64,000 nt of DNA from Anaerolineae bacterium (GTDB lineage: Bacteria > Chloroflexota > Anaerolineae > Promineifilales > Promineifilaceae), in assembly GCA_020848035.1 (NCBI GenBank), contig JADLAX010000068.1, positions 1 through 64,000 on the forward strand, in the 5' to 3' direction. Numbering within the stretch: position 1 is the stretch's first letter; each line of letters starts with the position of its first letter. The notes under the pieces are model-generated. The model did no database searches. It was not told where the DNA came from and worked only from the letters and a program-made list of their open reading frames with translations. Below, piece by piece: positions 34,895 to 43,285 of this stretch. The position numbers and the translations under genes are program-made.

Positions 34895-35572
34895 ATGAGT
34901 GACCAAGCCCCTACCCGCTGCGCCGCCACGACCAAGGCGGGCCAGCCGTGTAAAAATAGTGCCCTGGAAGGGTCTGATTTTTGCCGCGTGCACCAAACCG
35001 TGGCCCAGGCTGCGCCAGTCTCAGCCACCAGCACAGCGGACGCTGACTTGCTGGCGCGCAAAAAAGCGCTGTTGGATGAGCTGGATGAACTGGTGGCGGA
35101 TTTAAAAACGGCCGTTCCCCCCACCACTTCCTCGCCGTACAACCCCCTCCAACTGCTTACCTATCTGCGGCAAAACCTGAGCCAGTTCACCCCGGAAATG
35201 CAAATGGGCATCCTGGAAAATTTCCGCGACATGACCCGCGAAGATATGATGGACATTGAAACGTGGAAGGGGCTGGGCTACATGCTTGGCTACTCGGCCA
35301 AGTTCCAGGCCAACCAGCTGCGCGATAAGATGAATGAACAGCTGCCCAAACCGCTCCAGCCAGACACGATGCTGAATTTTGTCAAAAGCAACATCGATCG
35401 TTTTACGCCCGACGTGGCTAAAGGCATCATGGACAGCCTGCAAGGGGCCACGCGGGAAGATTTGCTGGACCCGGAAACATGGAAAGGCATCTGGTATATG
35501 ATCAACTACTCGGTGCAGTTCCAGGCGGAGCAGTTGAAGCAGCGGTTGAAGGGCGAGAGTGACGAGGAATAA
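34895..35572 (+). CDS. Zinc-knuckle protein with a duplicated helical domain
   Basis: Residues 9-34 form a small Cys/His cluster (RCAATTKAGQPCKNSALEGSDFCRVH; C-x10-C-x10-C-x3-H) like the DUF5763-type zinc motif. After a linker come two clearly homologous ~65-residue helical units: 'LLTYLRQNLSQFTPEMQMGILENF..MTREDMMDIETWKGLGYMLGYSAKFQANQL' and 'MLNFVKSNIDRFTPDVAKGIMDSL..ATREDLLDPETWKGIWYMINYSVQFQAEQL'. I do not know the function. GGAGG precedes the ATG. It follows the dehydrogenase gene and precedes an SCP2 gene. Confidence 0.72.
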   Translation: MSDQAPTRCAATTKAGQPCKNSALEGSDFCRVHQTVAQAAPVSATSTADADLLARKKALLDELDELVADLKTAVPPTTSSPYNPLQLLTYLRQNLSQFTPEMQMGILENFRDMTREDMMDIETWKGLGYMLGYSAKFQANQLRDKMNEQLPKPLQPDTMLNFVKSNIDRFTPDVAKGIMDSLQGATREDLLDPETWKGIWYMINYSVQFQAEQLKQRLKGESDEE

Positions 35573-35613
35573 ATTACCCAATTACCAGGTTACGTTTCCT
35601 GTAATTGGGTAAT
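35573..35613 (+). terminator. Hairpin between the zinc-knuckle and SCP2 genes
   Basis: ATTACCCAATTAC pairs exactly with GTAATTGGGTAAT (13 bp, 15-nt loop), starting right after the zinc-knuckle stop. The right arm continues as TTGGGTAAT direct repeats. There is no T-tract; it may be a weak terminator or a leader structure for the SCP2 gene. Confidence 0.45.
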
Positions 35614-35634
35614 TGGGTAACTGGGAAATTGCAC

Positions 35635-36030
35635 ATGGCTTACCGCGACGAAACCCATCTTTACGACTGCCTGGGACAGCTGTTTGGCCAGGTGGAGGCG
35701 GACATTCCCCAGGCGACAGACTCATTGTTGAAGGCGAAGTTGAGCATTCGCTTCAACGTGACGGATCCGGCGGCGCTGCTGCTGATCAATGCGAAGGAAC
35801 GGCCGTTGCAAATTGAATACGGCCGTGCCAACAACCACAAACCCGATCTGGAAGTTGACATCACCGGCGAAGCGCTGCACCAAATTTTGCTGGGTCAGCT
35901 CAGCCTGACCAAAGCGGTGGGCAGCAAAAGAGTGAAGCCCAAAGGCCCCGTCTGGAAGGTAATGGCCCTGGCCGACCTGTTTTACCACGCCCAAAAAATT
36001 TATCCGGCCGTTTATTCAGCCCGGCCCTAA
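35635..36030 (+). CDS. SCP2 sterol-binding domain protein
   Basis: 131 residues matching a bacterial SCP2 fold: 'LLKAKLSIRFNVTDPAALLLINAKERPLQIEYGRANNHKPDLEVDITGEALHQILLGQLSLTKAVGSKRVKPKGPVWKVMALADLF'. The family binds sterols, fatty acyl groups or other lipids. ATG at 35635 is preferred over the upstream TTG, which lies inside the preceding hairpin. The 224-bp stretch after it shows no gene. The protein fits the lipid theme of the neighbouring phasin and dehydrogenase genes. Confidence 0.82.
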   Translation: MAYRDETHLYDCLGQLFGQVEADIPQATDSLLKAKLSIRFNVTDPAALLLINAKERPLQIEYGRANNHKPDLEVDITGEALHQILLGQLSLTKAVGSKRVKPKGPVWKVMALADLFYHAQKIYPAVYSARP

Positions 36031-36240
36031 CATGCGTCGGCGGCGGCTGGTGTGTGGTTTGACAGGGACAACAGGAGCGCAAGCGCAACGCCATGAATCA
36101 AAAGCCACAGTTTGCCGCAGCGGGCGGACAAATTTAAATCCACGTTCAGCCGCGTTCAGCTGTGGCTGTTTGCGAGGGGGGGGAACGGCCGTATCCAAAA
36201 ATATGCCCGGCAACACGAGCGCCGTTGGCGCATTGTGAGG

Positions 36241-36246
36241 TATACT
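36241..36246 (+). promoter_or_regulatory. Possible -10 box of a leaderless promoter
   Basis: TATACT ends 8 bases before the ATG of the YgjP-like gene, and no Shine-Dalgarno sequence is present. That spacing would place the transcript start at or near the start codon. No good -35 is seen. Confidence 0.35.
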
Positions 36247-36254
36247 CTCCCCCA

Positions 36255-36785
36255 ATGGAAGCGCAGAACACCAAATGGCCCGTGGAAATTGTTCGCAGCC
36301 CCAAACGTAAAAAGACGGTAAGCGCAGAGCTGAAAAATGGCACTCTCGTGGTGCGTGCTCCGCTGCGTATGAGTGACCGGCAGCTCGGGCCGATCATCGA
36401 GAAGTTGCAGCAGCGGCTGCAGAAAAAGGCACAGCAGTCGCCGCAGTCGGATGCGGCGCTGGAGCTTTTGGCCCGGCAGCTCAACCAGACTTACTTTGGT
36501 AATCGGCTGAAGTGGACGTCCATTCGCTATGTCACCAACCAGAACAAGCGATTTGGCAGCTGCACCCCCATGTTGGGCACCATTCGCATCAGCCACAGAT
36601 TGGCGGCTATGCCGGAATGGGTGCTTCAATATGTAGTCATTCACGAACTGGCTCACCTGGAAGAAGCCAACCACGGCCCCAACTTTTGGGCGCTGGTCAA
36701 CAAATTTCCCCTCACCGAACGCGCCCGCGGTTATCTTATGGCCATTGGCCTGGAAGAAGACGACAACGCCTATGACTTTAAATGA
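36255..36785 (+). CDS. YgjP-like metal-dependent hydrolase (DUF45)
   Basis: A 176-residue protein of the M48-related DUF45/YgjP family. The zinc motif is HELAH (H130, E131, H134), followed by 'EEANHGPNFWALVNKFP', which supplies the third ligand. The 'NKRFGSCTPMLGTIRISHRLAAMPEWVLQYVVIHELAHL' block is diagnostic. The track ORF starts earlier; ATG at 36255 fits the family length. Its end overlaps the next gene by 14 bases. The substrate is unknown. Confidence 0.88.
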   Translation: MEAQNTKWPVEIVRSPKRKKTVSAELKNGTLVVRAPLRMSDRQLGPIIEKLQQRLQKKAQQSPQSDAALELLARQLNQTYFGNRLKWTSIRYVTNQNKRFGSCTPMLGTIRISHRLAAMPEWVLQYVVIHELAHLEEANHGPNFWALVNKFPLTERARGYLMAIGLEEDDNAYDFK

Positions 36786-38694
36786 GTTTCTGACCCTGAT
36801 CACTCAGGTCACGTTGGTGCTCATTGCTGTCCTCACTTTTGCCAACTACATCCGCCGCCGTGATCAAACCAGGCTTGATATTGCCCTGCTGTTTGGCGCG
36901 TTTGCCTACATGGTGTTTATCCAGCGCCTGCTGCTGAACCCTGGCCCCAATGCCGAACTCAACCGCTGGTTGGGCCTGACCACCCAACTTGCCCTGATCG
37001 CTCACCCGTACCTGCTGCTGCGGCTGGTGCTGGATTTCCGCCCGGTTCCCGACAGCGTGTGGTGGTTTGCCATCATTGGGCTGGGGGTGTCCTGGCTGCT
37101 TTTGCTGTTTGTGTCCCCTTTGCCGCTACCGGTGATGGTGGCTTTTGTGGCTTATTTTGTGCTGGTGGAGCTGTATGCGGCCGTTGCGTTTGTGCGTGGG
37201 GCGATGATGTCGGCCGGGGTAACCCATTGGCGTATGACGCTGGCCGCGTCTGGCTCTGTTTTGCTGGCCCTGCTGGTATTAGGAATTGGCGTGACGCTTG
37301 TTTTCCCCTCGTCCGCGCCGCTGTTTGATACGATCAATCAATTTATTGGCCTGTTTGTGGTGCTGGCCTATTACGCCGGGTTTGCCCCGCCGTTCTGGCT
37401 GCGCCGCTATTGGCAGCTCAGCGAGATGCAGCGCTTTTTACGCCAGACGGTTGGCCCGTGGACAGGTGAGCCGATTGCCGCCACGCTGGATCGTTTGTGC
37501 CAGATGACCATGCAGGCTGTGGGTGGCATGGCCGCCATGGTGGTTTTGTGGGATGACGAAGCCGGTCACCTACAAATCCGTGCTTCGACCGACGGTAACG
37601 CTTTGCCTGGTGGGCGGCGTGTGGACAGCCAGGCCGTCTGGCGCAGCTGGCAAACGCAGGCGCCGCTCACGGGCCACATCCCCACAGAGTTTACGGTTGA
37701 GGAAGCGCCAATTGCGGTAGATTTGGGGGCTCAGGCCACCATGATTGTGCCTATTCTGAGTCAGGAACGCGCCTGGGGTGTCTTGCAGGTGTTTAATCGG
37801 CGCAAATCGCTGTTTCCCATTGATGACCTAAATTTGCTGACGCTTTTTGCTGAACAAACGGCCATTGCTTTGGGGTACGCCACGCTGGTTTCGGAACAAC
37901 AAACGCTCATCCAAAAGCTTAGCTGGCGTACGCAACAGCTGGAGGAGGCGTACAGCGAGTTGGAATCGTTTTCTTATTCGGTATCACACGATTTACGGGC
38001 ACCGCTGCGGCACGTTTCGGGCTACATGGAGCTGCTGCAAAAGTATGTGGCGGAATCCCTTGATGAAAAAGCGAACCGGTACATCAGGATTTCGCTGGAC
38101 GAAGCGCGGCGGATGGGGATTTTGATTGACGATTTGCTGGCGTTTTCGCGATTCGGCCGTACGGAAATTCATTGGACGGAGGTTGACACGGACCAGCTGG
38201 TGTGGGAGGTGGTGGCTGGCTTTGAGCCAGAGCTGCAAAACCGCCAGGTTCAGTGGCACATTCAGGCGCTGCCCGTGGTTTGTGGGGATCGAGCCATGCT
38301 GCGGTTGGTCTGGAGCAATTTGATCTCCAATGCCTTAAAGTTTAGCCGGGAGCGGGCGCAGGCGGAAATAGAAATTGGCGTGATGCTGGGCGAAGCGACG
38401 CACACTTTTTTTGTGCGCGATAACGGGACAGGTTTTGACATGCAGTACGTGGGGCAGTTGTTTGGCGTATTCCAGCGGCTGCATAAAGCGGCGGAGTTTG
38501 AGGGCACGGGCATTGGGCTGGCCACGGTGCGGCGGGTGGTGCAGCGGCACGGCGGCCAGAGCTGGGCTGAGGGTAAAGAAGGGGAAGGTGCCACATTCTA
38601 CTTTACCCTACCTGTTGTCGGTGCGGAAACGGCCGTTACCAACCGCGGTGTAAGGAGAGAGGACGATGGAGGAGTTAAGAGTGGTGGAACTTAA
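36772..38694 (+). CDS. Membrane histidine kinase with GAF domain
   Basis: 640 residues. Six or seven hydrophobic helices span about 8-215 (7TM-like sensor). A GAF domain follows (about 240-385, 'CQMTMQAVGGMAAMVVLWDDEAGHLQI'), then HisKA with H406 in SHDLRAPLRH and an ATPase with 'NLISNALKFS', DNGTGF and 'GTGIGLATV'. The kinase core is of the type that pairs with Rcp1-like regulators, and such a regulator is encoded directly downstream, overlapping by 29 bases. ATG at 36772 was chosen inside the end of the YgjP gene. Confidence 0.9.
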   Translation: MTLNEFLTLITQVTLVLIAVLTFANYIRRRDQTRLDIALLFGAFAYMVFIQRLLLNPGPNAELNRWLGLTTQLALIAHPYLLLRLVLDFRPVPDSVWWFAIIGLGVSWLLLLFVSPLPLPVMVAFVAYFVLVELYAAVAFVRGAMMSAGVTHWRMTLAASGSVLLALLVLGIGVTLVFPSSAPLFDTINQFIGLFVVLAYYAGFAPPFWLRRYWQLSEMQRFLRQTVGPWTGEPIAATLDRLCQMTMQAVGGMAAMVVLWDDEAGHLQIRASTDGNALPGGRRVDSQAVWRSWQTQAPLTGHIPTEFTVEEAPIAVDLGAQATMIVPILSQERAWGVLQVFNRRKSLFPIDDLNLLTLFAEQTAIALGYATLVSEQQTLIQKLSWRTQQLEEAYSELESFSYSVSHDLRAPLRHVSGYMELLQKYVAESLDEKANRYIRISLDEARRMGILIDDLLAFSRFGRTEIHWTEVDTDQLVWEVVAGFEPELQNRQVQWHIQALPVVCGDRAMLRLVWSNLISNALKFSRERAQAEIEIGVMLGEATHTFFVRDNGTGFDMQYVGQLFGVFQRLHKAAEFEGTGIGLATVRRVVQRHGGQSWAEGKEGEGATFYFTLPVVGAETAVTNRGVRREDDGGVKSGGT

Positions 38695-39121
38695 ACGGAT
38701 TTTATTGGTTGAAGATGATCCGATGGACATGGAGCTGACGCTGACGGCGTTGGAGGAAAAAAATCTGGCGAATGAAGTTCTGGTGGTGCACGATGGTGAA
38801 GAGGCGCTCAACTTTCTCTACAGCCGGGGCAGTTTTCGTATGCGCGCGCCGGGTAACCCGGTGCTGATCTTGCTGGACCTCAAGCTGCCCAAGGTGGATG
38901 GCCTTGAAGTGCTGCGGCAGATCAAAAGTGACGAGAATTTACGGACAATTCCGGTGGTGATGTTAACCTCTTCGCGTGAAGAACAGGACGTGGTGGACAG
39001 TTACAAGCTGGGCGTGAATGCTTACGTGGTGAAACCCATTGATTTTCACGACTTTCTGAGCGCGGTGAAGGAAATTGGTCTCTTTTGGGCCGTGATCAAT
39101 GAACCGCCGCCGGTTCGGTAA
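38666..39121 (+). CDS. Single-domain response regulator (Rcp1-like)
   Basis: A 151-residue stand-alone receiver. The acidic pocket is EDD in 'ILLVEDDPMDMELTLTALEE', the phospho-Asp lies in 'ILLDLKLPKVDGLEVL', then LTSS and VKPIDF with the conserved Lys. The family resembles cyanobacterial Rcp1, which accepts phosphate from phytochrome-type kinases. It overlaps the upstream kinase gene and has GGAGAGAGG before its ATG, so it is the likely cognate partner. Confidence 0.93.
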   Translation: MEELRVVELKRILLVEDDPMDMELTLTALEEKNLANEVLVVHDGEEALNFLYSRGSFRMRAPGNPVLILLDLKLPKVDGLEVLRQIKSDENLRTIPVVMLTSSREEQDVVDSYKLGVNAYVVKPIDFHDFLSAVKEIGLFWAVINEPPPVR

Positions 39122-39134
39122 AAGGATGACGTGA

Positions 39135-40682
39135 ATGGAACGGCCGTGGCAAATTTTGCACCTTGAAGACGATCTCTTCGACGTGGAACTGATCGAGGAA
39201 ACGCTAAAGGCAGAAAAAATTCCCTGCGTCATTACCCACGTGGCCAACCGCGCCGGATACATCCAGGCCCTGGAGCAGATCGACCTGGATTTGATTTTGG
39301 CCGACTTTGCTCTGCCCGCCTTTAATGGCTTTGAAGCCCTGGCCCTGGCCCAGGAAACGTGCCCCGATACCCCGTTCATTTTTGTCTCTGGAGCCATCGG
39401 TGAAGAAAAGGCGATCGAGAGCTTAAAACAGGGAGCTACTGATTACGTGCTGAAACATCACCTGTCCAGCCTGGCCCCAGCTATTCATCGAGCCCGGCGC
39501 GAGGTGGAAGATCGCACCCAGCGGCGGCAGGCCGAAGAGCAGCTGCGCCAGTCTAAAGACCAGTTGGAAGCGATCTTGAGCGGCATTACCGAGGGCATTA
39601 CGGTCCAAACGCCGGGGGGCAGGTTAATTTATGCCAACGAAACGGCCGCACAAATCACGGGCTACCCGTCGGCAGAGGCGATGTTGCAGGTTGGCACAAC
39701 CAACTTTGCCGAACTGTATGAGATTTGTGACGAGTGGGGCAATCCTTTCCCCGTCGAACGGCTGCCGGGTCGGTTGGCATTGCAGGGGCAGAAACCAGCG
39801 GAAGTTATGATACGTTTTCGTTATCTCAATGGCGGCGAAGAACGCTGGTCGGTAGTTAATGCGACGCCCATTTTTGATGAACAGGGGCAGGTTTTGTTTG
39901 CCGTTAACGTCTTTCGCGATGTTACCGAACGAACCCGCCTGTTTGAGGCCGAACGCGCTGCCCGGGCTGAAGTTAACCGGCTCAACGTGGAGCTGGAACA
40001 ACGTGTGCAGCAGCGCACCGCCCAGGTACGGCGGCTCGCCTCCGAGCTGATTGGTTCGGAACAGTCGGTGCGCCAACGCATCGCCCGTAACCTGCACGAC
40101 ACCCTCCAACAAACGCTGGTGGCCGCCAAAATCCAGCTCCACTTTCTGCGCGATCAGGTGCAGCAGCATGACGAATTGGATGATCTCACCGAGCTGTTCG
40201 CCCAATGTTTGAACCTGACCCGGCAGCTCACCGTTGAGCTGAGCCCGCCCATTTTGGACGAAGAGGAACTGCCGGAAGTGCTGCGCTGGCTGGCCGCTCA
40301 TATGCAGGAGCTTTACGGGTTGCACGTCGCCTACGAAGTGGTAGGCCAGCCTCAACCCGTTGGCAAAGAGCTGCGCGTTTTGCTGTACCAGATTGTGCGA
40401 GAGCTTCTGTTTAACGTGGTAAAACATGCTGGGGTGCCAGAAGCCGTTTTGATCCTGCAACAAGAAACAAAAGGATTGTCGGTCATTGTCAAAGACTACG
40501 GCCAGGGCTTTGAAATGGCGGAAATGTCTGGCAAAAAGGGCACCGGGTATGGGCTGTATGGCGTAGGCGATCGTTTGCAGCTGTTCGACGGCCGTGCCGA
40601 GATTCAATCGGAGCCAGGTAACGGGACACAGATTCGCCTCTTCCTGCCCCACAGCCACACGCCCGCCCGCAGCCATTTGTGA
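39135..40682 (+). CDS. REC-PAS-histidine kinase (HisKA_3 type)
   Basis: 515 residues: a receiver (about 5-120; 'LHLEDDLFDVELIEETL', 'LILADFALPAFNG'), a PAS domain (about 145-265), a coiled coil, then HisKA_3 with phospho-His H321 (RQRIARNLHDTLQQTL) and an HATPase with 'RELLFNVVKHAG' and 'GYGLYGVGDRL'. This is the NarX/DesK kinase class, which normally partners NarL/FixJ regulators; none is in the window. The gene starts 13 bp after the Rcp1-like gene and completes a three-gene signalling operon. Confidence 0.92.
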   Translation: MERPWQILHLEDDLFDVELIEETLKAEKIPCVITHVANRAGYIQALEQIDLDLILADFALPAFNGFEALALAQETCPDTPFIFVSGAIGEEKAIESLKQGATDYVLKHHLSSLAPAIHRARREVEDRTQRRQAEEQLRQSKDQLEAILSGITEGITVQTPGGRLIYANETAAQITGYPSAEAMLQVGTTNFAELYEICDEWGNPFPVERLPGRLALQGQKPAEVMIRFRYLNGGEERWSVVNATPIFDEQGQVLFAVNVFRDVTERTRLFEAERAARAEVNRLNVELEQRVQQRTAQVRRLASELIGSEQSVRQRIARNLHDTLQQTLVAAKIQLHFLRDQVQQHDELDDLTELFAQCLNLTRQLTVELSPPILDEEELPEVLRWLAAHMQELYGLHVAYEVVGQPQPVGKELRVLLYQIVRELLFNVVKHAGVPEAVLILQQETKGLSVIVKDYGQGFEMAEMSGKKGTGYGLYGVGDRLQLFDGRAEIQSEPGNGTQIRLFLPHSHTPARSHL

Positions 40683-41379
40683 GTCGGTACTATTGATTTG
40701 TTGCACGATAAGCTTTGTTTATGGTATTCTCCCGATATCCTGGTTAGGTTATAAGAAAGCGGGCAAAAACTCCTCCCCCAAACTGGCACGAGAGAAACGC
40801 GACTGGAACAGCCTGACCAGGCCAGGGTAGCGCCAACACCCTCGCTTGCTTTCTGGTTTTACCCGATCAGCCATCTGTTGTTATGGGATTCACTTCCTGT
40901 GACACACAGATGGCTTTTTTGTTGCTTTGTGAGCTTTTGTACTCGCACGAGGGGGCGTCGCCCTGGCGCTGCCCTGGCTTCAGATAAGGCTGAATGTTTA
41001 TGCTAGAGGGGGAAACCACGCCAAATTTTAAGATTGAATTTAAGGTTAGTACCCACAATAGTCAACCATACTTGTGACGAGCAAGAAGTAGAGAGCCTGA
41101 GGACGTTAGAGAGAGCAAAACCTGCCGGAAGAAGTTGTTTTCTAACGCCTTCCCCCTCATCAATTGAATACAGTTACACAAAAAATGGCGTAACTCGTTC
41201 TACTTCCTACTTTATTTCGCCCTACATTGAAAAGTTCGATTCATAGTAAGGGAGAATAAGTTTCTTCAACATCACGCCCGGGTCTGGGTGTGTCATTTGC
41301 CGTGAGATGCTCTTCGCGGCGCTTAGCTTGAGCGCCAGCGCACGATGCGTCCATTTAAAACCAGAAAAAGCAGGCCGCC
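40683..41379. other. About 700-bp gene-poor region
   Basis: Apart from the terminator at 40869-40920, I see no supported gene. Two track ORFs of 60-70 residues here lack ribosome sites and family signals. A small GGCGCT/AGCGCC hairpin lies near 41317. The sequence becomes AT-rich towards the sulfotransferase gene. Confidence 0.4.
40869..40920 (+). terminator. Terminator downstream of the signalling operon
   Basis: AGCCATCTG / CAGATGGCT, a 9-bp stem with a 29-nt loop, running straight into T6. It lies about 190 bp after the kinase stop. Confidence 0.6.
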
Positions 41380-41988
41380 TTGATTGGAAAAATAATAAAT
41401 TTTGCAAGGGTTACACGGAACCAGGTGAGATATCGCTATTTCGATAACTTCATCTTCATTCATATCAACAAAACTGGAGGAAGCAGTGTAGCCTGGGCGC
41501 TTAAACTCCCGTTTGAACATCTGACCGCTGCGGAAAAAATGGCGATGGTAGGCCGCAAGCGATGGGAGCAGTGCCTGATCTTTACCATTGTGCGTAACCC
41601 TTGGGACAAAGTGGTTTCGCAGTACCATTACCGCCTCAAAACCAACCAGACGGAGATGAGCGATATACCCATCCCCTTTAACGAATGGGTGCAGCGGGTT
41701 TTTGGCGAGCAAGATCCCCTTTATTACAACTTTCCTAAAATGTTTATGACGCAGACTGAGTGGATTGCGGATACAGACGGCCGTATCCTGGTTGATGAAA
41801 TTGTACGTTTTGAGAACCTGGACGAGGGTTTTGCGCGGGTCATGCATAAGATCGGCAAGGGCGTTACCCTGCCCCATCTGAGAAAATCCAAACACGACCA
41901 TTACCGCGATTATTACGACACGGAAACGGCCGCAATCATTCACAACTACTTCAAAAAAGACATTGACAATTTCGGCTACACGTTTTAA
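41380..41988 (+). CDS. Sulfotransferase family protein
   Basis: A 202-residue cytoplasmic enzyme that transfers sulfate from PAPS. The 5'-phosphosulfate loop is IHINKTGGSSV (K31) and the 3'-phosphate site is 'IVRNPWDKVVSQYHYRLK', both typical of the Sulfotransfer_2 group, which modifies carbohydrates. No upstream in-frame ATG exists before a stop, so the start is TTG at 41380 or possibly GTG at 41425. No glycosyltransferases are adjacent, so the acceptor is unknown. A strong terminator follows. Confidence 0.82.
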   Translation: MIGKIINFARVTRNQVRYRYFDNFIFIHINKTGGSSVAWALKLPFEHLTAAEKMAMVGRKRWEQCLIFTIVRNPWDKVVSQYHYRLKTNQTEMSDIPIPFNEWVQRVFGEQDPLYYNFPKMFMTQTEWIADTDGRILVDEIVRFENLDEGFARVMHKIGKGVTLPHLRKSKHDHYRDYYDTETAAIIHNYFKKDIDNFGYTF

Positions 41989-42006
41989 CAGCCACGCTTG
42001 AAAGGC

Positions 42007-42050
42007 AAAGAGGTGGCCACCGCTCTCAGGAGCGGCGGCCACCTCTTTTT
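42007..42050. terminator. Rho-independent terminator between convergent genes
   Basis: AAAGAGGTGGCC-A-CCGCTC pairs with GAGCGG-C-GGCCACCTCTTT (one mismatch, 4-nt loop) and ends in T5. It serves the sulfotransferase gene and, from the other side, the lipoprotein gene. Confidence 0.9.
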
Positions 42051-42057
42051 AGTTTGG

Positions 42058-43194
42058 TTACGGCTGGCTCAGAAAGCTGAAGGAATCCAGCACCAGGTCG
42101 TACAACGCCTGCATTTCAGCGTACACCGCCACCATTTCTGGATCGTCGGGCACGAAGGTGAGGCTGTAGAACTGGTCGTTGTGCACCAGCAATACCTGGC
42201 GGTTCAGGTCCTGGCCGGGCAGCTGATCAAACTGGTTGGCGGGAACGCCGTCGAGCATGTAACCGAAGGAGAACATTACCCCAAAGTCGGCAAATTCTTC
42301 CTGGCGGGCTGTGGTGACTTCTTCCAGGGTACGGCCGTTGGCCGGTTCCACGGTAATAAACAGCTTGGGTGCGGCGGTGTTCATGAGCGATTCAACGAAG
42401 ACGGCCGTTTCTGTACCCATTTCCGTCGTCAGCGTGTCATCTACCATGTAATTTTCCGGCAGCAGCAGGCAAAAGCCATCCTCGGCGTTGGTGTAGAGCA
42501 CCTGCCCGGCACCCGCCGTGGGGCATTCGGGACCAGCCACCAGGGCGGCATCCGGCTCAACCGCAATAAAGCGGAACGACTCGGTAATGGTCTGGTACAG
42601 CGCTTCCGCCTGCTGGCCGACCTCGCCGTACTCGTCGCCAATGCGGGCAATCATGATGTCAACCAACTGGTTATTGTGCACGGCAAAGAGGCGTCGGTTG
42701 AGGTCCTGGCCCGGCAGAATGTCCAGCACGGTGGCCGGCGCGCCGCCCAGGTCGATGGTCAGGAAGGAGATCGCGGCCAGGTCAGCCTCGGACGGATAAT
42801 CAGGCACGATTTCCTGGATGGAACGGCCGTCTAGCGCCGTCACCCGCACCACAGCCAGCGGTGCTTCCGTATTCAGCAGCGACTTTACGTACAGCGTCAC
42901 CTCGCCCGTTTCCGTGTGGAACACGTCGTAGTTGGCTGGGAAGAGGAAGCAGAAACCGTGGGCCGCGTTGATGAGTTGGTGCGTATCGGCTGTGGCTGCG
43001 GGGCAGTCGGCGGCAGTCAGTTCGTCAGTAGGGGCTTCAGTTGCCAATGGCTGCGCTGTTGGCTCAATGATGGATTCGCTGGTGGGGGCGTCGGCGGGAA
43101 CGGCCGTGGGTTCGGCACCACCAGCCGGGCGGCACGCCGCCAGAGCCAGCAAAATAAAAAGCATAAACAGGATCAAAATTCGTTTGGTGGACAT
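42058..43194 (-). CDS. Lipoprotein with two PsbP-like repeats
   Basis: A 378-residue exported lipoprotein (lipobox LAAC) with a Pro/Thr/Glu-rich linker and two homologous domains. The first contains 'GFCFLFPANYDVF' and 'LPGQDLNRRLFAVHNNQLVDIMI'. The second contains 'GFCLLLPENYMVD' and 'LPGQDLNRQVLLVHNDQFYSLTF'. Each resembles a PsbP/DUF1795 unit. The internal duplication is obvious, but the ligand is unknown. It lies just downstream of the NBR1-Ig protein gene on the same strand. Confidence 0.75.
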   Translation of the reverse strand: MSTKRILILFMLFILLALAACRPAGGAEPTAVPADAPTSESIIEPTAQPLATEAPTDELTAADCPAATADTHQLINAAHGFCFLFPANYDVFHTETGEVTLYVKSLLNTEAPLAVVRVTALDGRSIQEIVPDYPSEADLAAISFLTIDLGGAPATVLDILPGQDLNRRLFAVHNNQLVDIMIARIGDEYGEVGQQAEALYQTITESFRFIAVEPDAALVAGPECPTAGAGQVLYTNAEDGFCLLLPENYMVDDTLTTEMGTETAVFVESLMNTAAPKLFITVEPANGRTLEEVTTARQEEFADFGVMFSFGYMLDGVPANQFDQLPGQDLNRQVLLVHNDQFYSLTFVPDDPEMVAVYAEMQALYDLVLDSFSFLSQP

Positions 43195-43226
43195 GGGTTG
43201 TGTTTACCTCTCTCTTTAATTCTTGG

Positions 43227-43271
43227 GTGAAACGTGAAACGTGAGTAAACTAATCACGTTTCACGTTTCAC
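43227..43271. repeat. Perfect inverted repeat of the CACGTTTCAC type
   Basis: Exact 18-bp arms GTGAAACGTGAAACGTGA and complement with a 9-nt loop, between two minus-strand genes. It matches the imperfect copy at 32389-32439. There is no T-tract; a dispersed repeat is more likely than a dedicated terminator. Confidence 0.85.
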
Positions 43272-43285
43272 GCACGGTCATATCT

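Noticed and set aside
41034-41246. 70-residue plus-strand ORF in the 700-bp gap
   Set aside because: No start signal, atypical composition and no recognisable motif.
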